Source of the DNA: Xylocopa sonorina
Taxonomy: Eukaryota > Arthropoda > Insecta > Hymenoptera > Apidae
Direction: 5' to 3'
Assembly: GCF_050948175.1 (NCBI RefSeq)
Contig: NC_135194.1
Span: 6,874,033 to 6,938,032 of the forward strand
DNA: 64,000 nucleotides
Shown here: piece by piece, positions 36,196-46,793 of the stretch
How positions within the stretch are numbered: position 1 is the first letter of the stretch
How the letters are laid out: each line of letters starts with the position of its first letter
Made by a program: the position numbers and the translations under genes
Notes under the pieces: model-generated
What the model was told of the DNA's origin: nothing
The model's input: only the letters and a program-made list of their open reading frames with translations
The model's database searches: none

Positions 36196-36355
36196 AGCTC
36201 TAGACGAACACAGAGCTCACAACAAATACCAAACTCTAGACGAATTAACGATTCTAAACGAATGAAATGAATGTTCTAACGAACTGCTCTGATCGAACTA
36301 GGTGTTCTAAATGAACGACTCTGAACGAACTGCAGGTTTCAAACGAACTGTCACG
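36196..36355. repeat. Degenerate short tandem repeat (CTCTAAACGAAC-type)
   Basis: About eight loose units such as CTCTAGACGAAC, ATTCTAAACGAA, GTTCTAACGAACTG, CTCTGAACGAACTG and TTTCAAACGAACTG follow one another with 12-20 bp spacing. This looks like a decayed minisatellite. Confidence 0.55.
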
Positions 36356-36707
36356 AAGGCGAAAATGTCGCCCTTTAAAAATACGTACAGCAAAGGATGG
36401 AAAAGCCAAGACTGAAAAGGATGGATGCGCGGATGAGGATAGCGAACGTTTCCACGAAAACGCAAGGGACGGAAATTGGTCACAAATAAACCAAAGTCAA
36501 GGATCTGTCGTACAGAACTGAGCAACGCTCAGTCACGACTGAACTATTGCGGAAAACAATTGCTTGGCTTGGAGGATCGACATAAACCAGACAGATGTCG
36601 GGATTAGGATAGCGCACTGACCTGGTCGCCAAGTGCTAACTCGCGGCGACCACACCTGCGCTAGGCTGTGGGAATGTATTGTACTTTAAATCGAAAACTT
36701 ACAACTT

Positions 36708-37440
36708 CTAAAAATTACGCAATTGTAGCCGCCACAGTAGCATAATTCCACGCTCATAAAAGTCCTGATCTTTAATTGCGAAAAATTGGTGTAAGTGATC
36801 TTTGACATCCCCGTTTGAATTGAAAATTTCACCGTCTAAAAAATTTTGTAAAAACCGAAACAGGTAATAATCTGAAGCTGCTAGATCCAGTGAATATGGT
36901 GAGTATGGCAACACATCCCATCCAATCTGCAATAGCTTCTGACGAGTGGCCAAACTTATACGAGGTCAGACATTATTTTGAGGAAACACCACACCTTTTT
37001 TGTTAATATTTTTTTTTTTAGGCCTTTTCTGGTTGATGGTGTCATTCAATTTGGCCACTTGAGTGCAATACACTTTCGAGTCGATTGTGGAATTGTTTTG
37101 TTGAAGCTCAAAAAAAAATTATTCCCTTAAAATCCCACCAAGCAGAGAGTATTACTTTGTTTTATGAATATTGGCTTTGGAAGTCCTTTGAGCTGGTTGA
37201 TCTTTTGTACTTCATGAATGTTTGCGTTTCATATTGTTGTAAGCAATCCATTTTTCGTCGCTAGTTATGATTCGCTTCAAAAATGGATCATTTGCTTGAT
37301 GTTTGAGAAGCAAATCATAGATGTCAATTGGACGGAGCATACCTCGTTCTTTAAGAATGTGAATGGTTGAATTCGACACATTTAATCTCTTAGCAATATC
37401 TCACACCATGATTCAATCAATACCATTATTTACGACATTA
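36708..37440 (-). pseudogene. Mariner transposase, central and C-terminal part
   Basis: From 37430 downward it shows RLNVSNSTIHILKERGM (helix-turn-helix), ANDPFLKRIITSDEKWI with the first Asp, a decayed middle with IDSKVYCTQVAKL, then QNNV in place of the usual HxDNA, so the second catalytic Asp is Asn. It continues through TRQKLLQIGWDVLPYSPYS, ASDYYLFRFLQNFLDGE with the third Asp, and FFAIKDQDFYERGIM. The tail after that diverges and stops at about 36708. Frameshifts and stops occur between the blocks. Family: DD34D mariner. Confidence 0.88.
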
Positions 37441-37442
37441 TA

Positions 37443-38244
37443 TACGACCTTTGTTTGGTTTTAATATTTCAGATTAGGATGATAAGTTGGGCAAATTACT
37501 TCTTGAAATGTACGTAGTGCTTGGTTATGACTTAGTTGTAACTTAGTTTTGATAATGATTCTATTTTACACTTTTTACAAAGTTATACACAGAACTGTGC
37601 TTTAGTGGGCCAATCAGCTTGCTACCCCCTCCTTTGGTGTAGAGGTGGTAGCTACTAGGCAGTAGTTATGACCCCAGAACGAACTGTTTCGGCTACGCGA
37701 TTGGGTGGTATGTTGATTAGGCTTTCTCGAGTTCATGGCACGTCATTAGCTATTGAGTTAAGGCATTTATTGGAAGTGGGTAAAAAGAAATGAAACTGTT
37801 CAACATTCTTTTACAGTACTTAACTTCATTTCTACGGCTTCAAAGGTACGCCCGCATGCTTTGAAAGCTCAACTATTTATGGGAACACTTCACAGAAAAT
37901 CTAGGGTCCTCCCTCTTAAGAAAAAGTAGGGACGCAAAGTCTGTACGTATTTTTCTTTCAGACCCTTCAGTCTAAACTGATTAACATATAAATTTCTCCT
38001 CCTGTTTATATACGGGATTCTATTTCTTCAGATAAAATTCATTTTTGTTTCTACGTTGACATGTTGAAATAATCCAACAGCATTAAAGGACAATCGTTAA
38101 AGATTCCAAAACAACGTTTAAGGACCTAATTCTGGTACTTAGAAAAATTAAAGTAATAACAAAAGATGAGAAATTTTTGGAAATCCTCAAAAATAGCTAG
38201 TTGATTGCGTCCGTACCATAAACTTGGTTTTAATTAAGAGGGCG
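37443..38244 (+). repeat. ~0.48 kb dispersed repeat family, copy C, inside mariner
   Basis: Matches copies A and B from TTTGTTTGGTTTTAATATTT to TTAATTAAGAGGGCG, with the first ~45 bp of the family missing and a 313 bp foreign block at 37768-38080. It shares the AAGAGGGCG end with copy A, which supports the true right end of the family. Confidence 0.85.
37768..38080 (+). repeat. 313 bp insertion within repeat copy C
   Basis: Copies A and B are continuous where this block sits. CATT flanks it on both sides (37764-37767 and 38081-38084), consistent with a 4-bp target duplication. The block resembles 35205-35375. No coding capacity. Confidence 0.8.
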
Positions 38245-38381
38245 GTTACTGTCGTGACGCTACAGCACATCTTCTCCATACACTTCTCTTCGCACAATTC
38301 TTTTCCTCCCTCAACAGCATTCTTACCTTTCCAATAATAAAAAAGCAAAATATGCCGAAAATGCTGCTTTTGACTTTCCAT
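38245..38381 (-). pseudogene. Mariner transposase, N-terminal part
   Basis: Starting at ATG 38381-38379, the frame gives MESQKQHFRHILLFYYWKGK, the hallmark start of mariner transposases (first helix-turn-helix of the DNA-binding domain). After GGKELCEEKC the frame shifts and then reaches the repeat boundary near 38244. The open frame to 38187 includes repeat sequence and its last part is not transposase. Confidence 0.88.
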
Positions 38382-38399
38382 ATTTGATGGGGCACAAAA

Positions 38400-39220
38400 A
38401 GAAACATTGTTGCGTTTAACTAAACAAAATGGTTATCATTTAACTTTAAACTAATAGTGAATTGAAAGTATTATGACGACAAGTTGATTACTAAATGAAG
38501 TTGGCTACAGAAAAATACAATCTTTGACCCTGGTATGAAAAAACGAAACTACTCTGCGAACAACCCAACATATTAATCGATGAGATGTCTCGATATCGAT
38601 AATCGAATTAATTATTTATCATTACTTAAATGTCCAAGATGCGTGTTAATAACTACACGGTAAAACAAAAAGTATTTGCCAACCTGCTTTACATCAAGTT
38701 GCTAGACGTATGCTGTTGCAATAAGAAATAATGTTAATTTAGATGATTACTGACCTTATTGGGTTTTCTGCGTCTGTAGTAGAAGTACCGAACCATGTGC
38801 CTGTAATAAAGAAAAATAATTAAATCAGGATTTGATTTACATTGATTTTTCTTTGAAAAGTTTGTAGTATGAAACAAAAATTTTGGGGGGAAAAAACAAA
38901 GGGACAAAATACGTATCTCCCAACGACAAAGTGTTAAAAGTAAAATGGAGTGCGCAATTCGTTGATTGCACACCAGGAAGGGTTGAATATGAGTTTTAAA
39001 GATTCGAACTGTGAACTCAAAACAAACTTATTTTCTAGATTTATGTAAATTCGATCGATCATGAAAAAGTCGATAAAATTTGTTATAATATTCATTAACT
39101 ATGCATTTAGTTCCAATGAGTTGCTTCTATGTTAGTTGCGTAATTGCTTCTGATCACTAGAAATCATATCCGTTTGTGTATTCTTTTCCATTTCCTATTG
39201 CCATAGACATTGTTACGCCT
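38400..39220. other. No gene recognised
   Basis: AT-rich sequence; short minus-strand frame at 38734-38973 has no recognised domain. Confidence 0.5.
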
Positions 39221-39229
39221 CTCGTGGAA

Positions 39230-39466
39230 TCATTTCTCATTATTGCCAGGATGTCCTTGAAGCATCGCATTGGCTGCACGGCGATCTTCATGGCACAATA
39301 GTAGAACCATATCATCAGCAAATGTAATTGTGGTTATATCAGAGCAAAATATAAGTAAGCTAGCCGTATAGACATATACGGAGTATAAAAACAAGCCAAG
39401 GACACTGTCTTGTGGTACGCTAGATCTAATTCGAAAGGCCAAAGTTGTCCCGTCTACGAGTTCCAC
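39230..39466 (-). pseudogene. Jockey-type non-LTR reverse transcriptase fragment
   Basis: The minus-strand frame contains RSSVPQDSVLGLFLYSVYVY, then TFADDMVLLLCHEDRRAANA. This matches the reverse transcriptase palm of Jockey-clade elements, where AGVPQGSVLGPLLYxxYTAD is followed by the catalytic ADD motif (here FADD, both Asp kept) and then L.CHEDP..A...LQ. The Gly of PQGS is replaced by Asp, and no endonuclease, thumb or poly(A) end was found. Upstream minus-strand sequence up to about 39744 may include more decayed reverse transcriptase, but I could not align it. A dead fragment. Confidence 0.85.
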
Positions 39467-39954
39467 TTTGTATCATCCATTTGTTACCTACTGGTTCTTT
39501 AATGTCTATAAACATTTCATAGTAATATCTTTCTATTCTATTGCGGAATATCGTTTCTGAATAGATGATTCGAACTTATTCCTTCTTCCAACATATAGAA
39601 GAAAGTTTCTCGAAAGTTTGTCCCAGATTGAAAATATATATTTCTTAAATGCCTGCGTGCGTTGCAGCAATGGCAAATGACCAGAAGACAGAAAGTAAGA
39701 CACAAACTGTTCACAGAAAGAAATTGAAATTTAATCTCCTGCAATTCATCTGTCCATCTAACGTTCTTAACGTTCCCTGCCTGTTAATGTAATGTCCTCA
39801 TAATTCTGGTCAAGTAACATATAGTTAGACAACGAGTAGTGCTTATAGAAAGTTTATGGACTGCTCGTGGACACTGTTTATGAGTAACGTTTGCAAACTG
39901 TTTGCAAATGTATACATGGTTTTAGCTAGTATGGATTCACCTATGTTAAGTTAA

Positions 39955-40591
39955 CCCATTCGCTGCCAGGGACGAGTATACTCGTCTTTGGCAGGGTGTT
40001 AGGCGTTTCCAAGACGAGTATATTCGTCCTATTTTCAATATATTATAATATACTGGCTTTTGAATTAAAAAATTTGTTGTGCCCACAAACATAAATATAC
40101 AAATGTAAAAAACTTGAAAAAAATACTACAAATAAAATTTATTACAAAAATTATAGATCAATTATTAGTTAAAGAGAATAATCTTTCACAGTTTTAAATT
40201 AAGCAAAAATCAACTTCATCGTGTATTTATAACAAAATTTTATAGCAACATAATCACATATAATTATTTATCTTCATGATAGGATTTGTAACAAAGTCCA
40301 ATACATAATGGAGGTTTATCAGAACAAATCGGACAGTAATATCGAGTCCTCTTGCGAATTTTTTTCGTTGCACAAACTCTACATTTGCGAGTTGGGTTTT
40401 TCTTCTTTGGTGTAGGAAGAATAGCCTCAACATAATGAAAGGAATTTTGTTTCTATAGATGGCTGCGATTGAATGATCGATAATATATGTACTTTTACCA
40501 AGAAATGACAGAACTTTGGTAAACAATACCACTCCAAATATAAATGGCAATGGAAATAGCTTCACATAATCTGGGCTTGGCAGCGAATGTG
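39955..40591 (-). mobile_element. Non-autonomous piggyBac-like element 3 (637 bp)
   Basis: Terminal inverted repeats are CCCATTCGCTGCCA (39955-39968) and TGGCAGCGAATGTG (40578-40591), 13 of 14 matching. Both are flanked by TTAA (39951-39954 and 40592-40595). Just inside the left end are two near-identical palindromes, GACGAGTATACTCGTC (39971-39986) and GACGAGTATATTCGTC (40013-40028), possible transposase-binding sites. The minus strand keeps a reading frame for the transposase C-terminal domain. The terminal sequences differ from the elements at 4311 and 14184, so this is a distinct piggyBac-like lineage. Confidence 0.93.
40264..40452 (-). pseudogene. piggyBac-like transposase C-terminal cysteine-rich domain
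   Basis: An open frame of 62 residues, ending at TAA (40264-40266), reads FHYVEAILPTPKKKNPTRKC, then a cysteine array: CRVC, YYCPIC, PLCIGLC, then YKSYHEDK at the end. Spacing C-x2-C, C-x2-C, C-x3-C and a final His is the zinc-binding cysteine-rich domain that ends piggyBac transposases and binds transposon ends. The linker TPKKKNPTRKC is also typical. The domain is intact, but the catalytic RNase H-like DDD domain is absent; upstream of 40452 a stop codon is met. Retention of this exact domain in a 637 bp element may be chance deletion or may be functional. Confidence 0.88.
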
Positions 40592-40754
40592 TTAAAGCAT
40601 CCAAACAAAGTCAAACAAAGAATATGTTTATTGAAATGTATACAATGATTTGCTACGTATGGAAAATTTGGATTAATCAAAAACATTAACACGTCGTATA
40701 CGAATGCGGTTTTCTACGTTCTCGAATGTTTCCTGCCTTTGAAAAGTTATACAC

Positions 40755-41020
40755 CGCGTTGTCCTCATTCCTGGAAACAGTTCACATTCGCGGGAACTGC
40801 TTTTGGTTGGTCAATTACAAACTTTCGGGTGTCGTTCGCGGTTCCAAAATTACATCCCCTGAGATGGCTTTTGATTTTCGTAGAGGGAAAAAAGTCACGC
40901 GAGCTCGACGCAGGGGAGTATACAGGCTGCGGAACCGCGGAAATAACTTTGTTGGCCAGAAACTCATCTACAGAAAGAGCAATATGAAATGATGCATTGT
41001 CATGGTGCAACATCCTATAT
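40755..41020 (-). pseudogene. Mariner-type (SETMAR-like) transposase C-terminal fragment
   Basis: The minus-strand frame reads MLHHDNASFHIALSVDEFLA, then SAVPQPVYSPASSSRDFFP, then KIKSHLRGCNFGTANDTRKF and VPANVNCFQE. This follows the second- and third-Asp blocks (HHDNAPAH ... LPQPPYSPDLAPCDFFLFPRLKSHLKG) and the start of the tail of the mariner lineage that also gave rise to primate SETMAR. Both Asp positions are kept. A stop follows CFQE and nothing upstream of HHDNA is convincing. Different lineage from the elements at 31868 and 36708. It lies just to the right of the piggyBac-like element at 39955. Confidence 0.82.
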
Positions 41021-41029
41021 AGTCTCTGT

Positions 41030-43190
41030 ACAATCTCCAGTTGATCAGAGACAACTTTCCTCGAACATTTTATAATAATAAACTTGATTTTTACTATCTG
41101 TTCTTATGATACGAACGCTATATGAACATTTTTTAAGTATTGAAGAAACTAACGCGCACTCATTTGTTGTCTTCATTTTTTTTAGTTGTTCTGAGTTATT
41201 CGCGTTTCCACTTTTCACTTAGCAATTTCGTTTCTGAATTGTCTTTAAAAATCCATGTTTGGTCACCTATTGTGGGCAAAGAAATTCGAGACATTTTCCA
41301 CTCTTTTAAGAAGTTCAATAGAACAGCTTTTTAAGTCCAGCTCAGGTTTCCAGTGAAATCGTTTGGGACCAACTGGGAACAAATTTTTTGCTCAAATGGT
41401 AAGTAAAAATATGTTGGATAATTTGGTGAGTTATATTTCATTCATTATTAATTATTACGACTGTCAATTGATCATCAGATGACGCAGGTCGAACTAGAAT
41501 TTTCACTTGTACTATATATTTTGCAATTTTTTAAGTGCAAACTTTCCCAAAATATGCTTCCTCTTCTACTCAGCCATTTAAAAGTACTTTGCGTGGCGCA
41601 AAAACTTGTGACCTAGATAAAACTCCATCTTAGTCAACCAATCTTAATTGCTTAAACGTTCTTGTTGCGGTGTTCTAAGCTTTACGTACAATTAAAAGCT
41701 TTGCGAAAATCGTTTGCGCTCGTTCGAGCAGCTAAATTGAAAGTAGTACTAAAAAAGTAAAATAACAATACATATTAGAAAAAATTGGAAGATTATATAA
41801 TTTAGCGAAAAATGATAGATTTTTTAATTACTGTAACTGTGCAAAAAAGTATCGTGAAATACACTTGAGACAATGGCGGTTCTAGTTGAACTTTTTCAAG
41901 GACGCTGTCAGACTAGAAAAAGGAATTGCGAACTAAAGTTGAATTTCACTGGAAAATATTTTCCAAATTAGAACGTCTCTATGGAATCGAACAAATTTTT
42001 TTGGTAGTACGATTTAAAATGAATTTGTATGAAAGGAAGCTCTGCGTTTAGTGTGCTCAGAAACGAACGTCACCTTCTTTTTGTTTTATCACTTCTCAGC
42101 ATCGTTCTTGCATGCCGAGTACACACTGTACGTTCACTAAACACACACCAAGCACACACTACACGTGGAGTACAAGTCCGACCGTGTAACCTTCCCGCGG
42201 TGTACCTTAGGTTATTCTAATGTCAAGGGCACACTTTGCATTCGAGGTACAGTGAAACGGCGGCAAAAAATTGTACAACTATTTGCGGGTCGTTGTAAGA
42301 AACAAGCTATTCTCTGCAAAAGCAATTTAAAACGAACCGTGGTAAAAAAAATTTGCTTGATTCTGCATTTCTCTGAATCTGCAAAATTCTTTGGAGTTCC
42401 CTAAATAAGACTCTTCATCGATAAGCGTCAAATTTAAGGGGTACTAAGCGAGGGAAAGAGGAATTTAAAAGTTCATTTATGAGCTCTTTAATTGTTCTTG
42501 AAATATTTGCAAAAAATTTTGGTGATTCACACAGAACGTTGCTCGTACAATAGTGATTAATACAATCGATACTGCCAATACCGACATTACCAACAGAACA
42601 ATCTTCGTCGCAATAGTTCTCGTAATTAAGTATCAAGTGACGTTTTGTCTTTTCTGTCCTCTAATTCAACAGATTGTTCGGAAAAGTTCCCCTAAAAAAT
42701 GTGAAATTATACTTTACACAACTAGGCAGAAGTATTAAGTAATATCATCTTTTTTCTATAAAAGTGCGACAACTCAAGCGTTAACAATTTTTCAGGCGAA
42801 AAAAAAATTGAGGACGAAAAATCAGTTTGTTGGTTGAATGAGACATAGCATGTTATATACGATGCCGCGAAGAAGACATGGTCGGATAATTTCTCAACGT
42901 GTAAACATGCCACGAAACAAAGAAAGGCCATTAATTACATTGCACTGTGCGAGTGACGACGGTTTGATAAACGACGCCTAGCAACTATGTATGTAAGGAA
43001 AACTGAAAAGACCACAATACAGATTAACATAATAATATTGTAACCGCGATATTTGGTTCGAAAATAAATTAAATCCAAATATCGAAATTGCGTTTTAACT
43101 TTCCTACTTGTTTCAAAATATATCTAGTATAAGTAACTAAACCACGGTAACGTTTTAGAACAACACAACATCTACAATGATAACAAATCA
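41030..43190. other. No gene recognised
   Basis: AT-rich with scattered open frames. The patch at about 42090-42190 is rich in ACACA and ACGTG words but shows no repeat boundaries. Confidence 0.5.
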
Positions 43191-43199
43191 TGTCGCTAC

Positions 43200-43920
43200 T
43201 ACACGCGGAATTTTCGCGTCGTTGTTTCCTCTCCGAGGTTGTAAGGTTCAGATCGAATGCGACGCTATCCGCCAACTTAATATTAGACAGCTTGTTCTAA
43301 TTAAATGTTCGTTCGTTTACGTTTCTCTCACAATTCAATCGTTTTTGTGAGAGGTTATTTGTTCGTTGTTCGATGATCGTGTATAGCTGACTAACTGTTC
43401 GAATGTCTAATATTTGAGAGTTCGTCCACTGCTCTCTCCACCGTGCAGGGAGTAGACACTGTTGGTATTTGCCGATACGATGCAAATTACCAATCAGTGT
43501 TTCCCTTCGAGTGTCCTCCATGTCCTCTTGTTCGCCCGAGGCGCGCATTCGTCTCAAAAGGGTGAGAAGATACTTGTACGGACGTGGAATCTTCCAAGTC
43601 CTCCGTGACGTTTTGAGAATTTCCCAAAGGTCAATATTTCGGTCTGGTCCCATGAAGTGCACGGTTCGATGTCCCGCAACGTGTACATGTTGGACTAACC
43701 CTTAAGAAATACCTCGTTTACAACACGCGATGGCTATTGAGGACGTCGAAATTAAATACTCTAAAGACCATTGTGTCGAAGGTCGCGAAAGTTTACGAAA
43801 TTACTTAAAATGTCTTAATCTCAATAATAGCACTCTCGTCACGAAATCGTAATAAACGAAGTCTTCGAAAACCGTGTTTTAATTCCGTTGGTCGGAACAA
43901 ATCACAAATACAGAACTTCT
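43200..43920 (+). repeat. ~0.7 kb dispersed repeat family F, copy 1
   Basis: Colinear with 61790-62520 over about 720 bp. Shared blocks include GCAAATTACCAATCAGT, GGGTGAGAAGATACTTG and AATTTCCCAAAGGTCAAT. Part of it recurs, rearranged, at 28146-28345. On the minus strand both full copies keep a gap-free alignable frame (here within 43662-43430; see findings). It could be a solo LTR or part of a larger unrecognised element; I saw no TG...CA ends with target duplications. Confidence 0.8.
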
Positions 43921-44079
43921 CCTCAGAATTGCTTCAGAAAGTCAAATAGGAAATTCCATAAGGATGGATTTGGAGAAAACTTTGCAAATATCTTCAAAAT
44001 TTCGATAAAAAATAAATAATATTCCTCACATTGATAAAACAGGTTAAAGCTTATGTACTGTGAGAAGTGGACACTTTAT

Positions 44080-44165
44080 AATATTAGAGAGAGAAAGGAA
44101 AAGAGAGGAACGTTTTACTCTGAACCTGCTAATGGATCAGTAAAGCTATTTAACAAACCCTGCCT
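44080..44165 (-). repeat. Partial hairpin-ended repeat
   Basis: AGAAAGGAAAAGAGAGGAAC, then ACCTGCTAATGGATCAGTAA, matches 27767-27845. Lacks the terminal hairpin and the CCACTAGAGGG part. Confidence 0.6.
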
Positions 44166-44469
44166 ATTATTATTGCTACGAGTAGATATGTATTTCAAAA
44201 TTGCTTCAAATTAAGTATAACAAGAGAAAAATCCTTGAAAGTAGCTATTAATTGTCCGCTTATACAGTGGAAAAGTGGGTAACAACTCGTGCCGTTAAGA
44301 GAAAGGGCTAAATCCTTTCTCTGTAAAAAGTGTATAACAATTTGTTCAACGAACTTACAAATAGTGAAAACGAACTATCGATGATTACAATGAAAAAACG
44401 CTTATTAATTATTTAATTCAATCCATATTCTTTGCTCAAACGGGGAGCTGGTTAAAACTCAGTCCCAAA

Positions 44470-44700
44470 AAAGGACGACTCTCGATGTGGCACGCCGCTG
44501 TTTGTATTCTCGCGGCGGTCCTCTGCGCATGCGCATCACCACCGCTACGCAACTACGCAAGTGCTGTAAATTATTAACGCAATACACGTCGGCTCTTGGA
44601 TGTTACGGGTTTCTGAGTTTATCGTTTGATGTTGCGGGATTTTGCATGTATTTGACGTGGTTAAGCTATACTATATTTGTTGCACTCTAAGAAATAAAAC
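44470..44700. promoter_or_regulatory. GC-richer promoter-like patch with NRF1/Ewg-type site
   Basis: CTGCGCATGCGCATCACC (NRF1-type palindrome at 44524-44535) lies in a CpG-containing patch in AT-rich DNA. An AATAAAAC word follows at about 44693. A 67-codon plus-strand frame (44487-44690) runs through it without a recognisable domain. Confidence 0.3.
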
Positions 44701-44749
44701 ACGTACAAATGGTTCAGAAGTAATCAGAACAAGAATGACTCTTCAACAG

Positions 44750-46490
44750 TGTATTCAGAAGTCAATACCTGTTTGTACATTGTAAAGTATAAATAAGTCT
44801 GTAGCTTTTTTACCTATACAATATAAGGATTTTAATATTTTCTTTAGCTACTCGTTGTTCAGAGACAAGCAAATAAGTTAATTAATTAATTAATTGTATA
44901 TACACGTAAGGATATTTTCAATTGAATCCAAAATGCTATTTATTAAGATTGAAAATAATAAAATATAAACGCTAAATGTAAACTGGAAAAAACTGAATAT
45001 AAATTAAAACTAAAAAAACTGCACTAGAAATATTGCTTTACATCTTTTCACAATAACTGTCGCTATGAACGTTCTTGACAAAAATCTGTAGATATTTGAG
45101 GTTCCCAAATATCTCGCACACTACATATTTATTTAGTTTCATTTATGTGACGCTTTATAGGGGTGTTATCCCAGGATACTTACTCGTAAAACAACAACTG
45201 CCGTTTAATAAAAAAATATTTAATTAGCAAATAAATTTTTTAATACCCGAAATAACATCACCCATAAATTCACAAGTTTTATGACTTTATTACTTACGGC
45301 ACACGTTACATTGGCACTAGCCTCTGCGAACCTTCAGTCTTCATGTTCCACATTTTTTCACAAACCACAAATTCCCCACTTTCATCCATTACAACAAGTA
45401 AAATTAACATTCCTCTAGTCACAAGTATTTGTACTTCAAAATATCTCTATGTCAGGCTGGCATAAGTTTCTGAAACCGTTACTCAATTTTACACGTCTAC
45501 CAAAGAACTGTATTAGTCATCAATCTTGTCATTCATTGAGTTGTTGACACATTCAGAGTTATTGATTTGTTACATAAATTACAGTCTAGTTCTTAAGCCC
45601 CGATCCTCCAACCTCCGATCAATTATCCTTATCGCGGAACGCGCCAGGGGGCGCAACACGTCGCGTCGTGGCGCTGATGCTAATCGGATGAAAGCTTACC
45701 ACAGCTAATTCGACACACTGCCGTTCAGTCACATCACGAGTCTGCGAACGATAATAAGTATAAAAAGTAGCGGCAGTGATCGAGAAAAATATCACACTTT
45801 AAATAAGAAACTGTTACATGGAAAATTTTCCTACATTTTTAAATGATTATTAATATCATATTTAGTTATTTCTGTAACTGCTGTAAGATTAAGTGACGCT
45901 TTACACTTTTTCATTAGCCTGTCCCTTGAAACTGACACATCGCATATCCGTAAAATACATTGATTCATTTCCGCGCGGTTGGCTTACCACGGTTCAATAC
46001 TCATTGTCAGAGGTGTGAAGTACCGATACGGCGTCCCACTGTATTTAACCACCAATGCAGAAAGCAGGGATTTTATGCGTCCACGTCTATATCGTGTTTG
46101 CGCGTGTGTGCCTGTCTGCGTTTCTCTGTTTGCCTATAGTTTCGTATCTCATCAACGAGTGATTCGGTTTTGATACGGTTTCTTTTGTTTCGAAGTGCAT
46201 TACTTCCGAGAACGTTAATAGTTCTCGAACTATTTGAGCTAACAGTTCTCCAATTAGATTTCATTCAAATTAATTTCTTATCGCTTTCGTACAGTATGAA
46301 CCCATTCAATGATGCACCCCCCAATAGTGCCATGTGTTTCGAACAAAATCAAACAGATAAAGGTATTGTACTACTTTTTGTAAAAAAAAGTATGGTTAAA
46401 GCTAGAGCGTACGTATAATTGTAGTCACAACTTTAATATTTTAAGTTAGATGTTAAACTTCGAAGTCAGTGTACATTATAATGTACGTCA
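44750..46490. other. AT-rich DNA with one CpG-rich patch
   Basis: The patch at 45595-45780 contains the CTCF-like site listed separately. No recognisable coding sequence. Confidence 0.5.
45641..45656 (+). promoter_or_regulatory. CTCF-like site
   Basis: GCGCCAGGGGGCGCAA matches the vertebrate-type CTCF core CCAGGGGGCGC exactly and is nearly palindromic. It sits in a CpG-rich patch. Of all the CTCF-like words in the window this is the best match. Confidence 0.4.
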
Positions 46491-46618
46491 GGCATGAAGG
46501 GGTAAATAACAGAACTTTTCCTCGAAATGAAAAAGAATTAACAAAATAATATAAGTTCTAAATGCTTATATGTATGCACGACTAAGAGTGGCCAACGTCT
46601 TGCAAAGATTGATACACT

Positions 46619-46793
46619 TGTGGCGACCCTCCGATACTCGCCACTAGAGGGACAGCAATAGCTATCGTTTTCTGAAAGCACACAGTTCTCTACCCATTTC
46701 TATACATGTAGTTTTCTGACCTGCCCCTAACATAGCCTAACTTCCTTCCATCTTTCCTCTCCTATTCTATAGCTAACCGAAGCAACGCGCTTC
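46619..46793 (+). repeat. Hairpin-ended dispersed repeat, copy 3 (175 bp)
   Basis: Runs from TGTGGCGACCCTCCG to the hairpin GAAGCAACGCGCTTC. ACACT is present on both sides (46614-46618 and 46794-46798), and the paralogous site at 59571-59575 has a single ACACT. So this copy inserted with a 5-bp target duplication. Its middle is shorter than in copies 1 and 2. Confidence 0.85.
46641..46657 (+). promoter_or_regulatory. CTCF-like word in hairpin-ended repeat
   Basis: CCACTAGAGGGACAGCA, one inserted base away from the CTCF core. Same word as in the copy at 27728-27985. Confidence 0.3.

Larger units (their letters stand above)
36708..38381 (-). mobile_element. Mariner element split by a nested pair of repeats
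   Basis: The N-terminal transposase part lies at 38381-38245 (MESQKQHFRHILLFYYWKGK). The rest resumes at about 37440 and runs to 36708. Between them lies the ~0.48 kb repeat (37443-38244), itself split by a 313 bp insertion. Both mariner parts keep the same minus-strand orientation and order, so this is one element with inserted sequence. Some transposase sequence around the junction (around 40 residues) is missing. I could not identify terminal inverted repeats with confidence. Confidence 0.85.
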
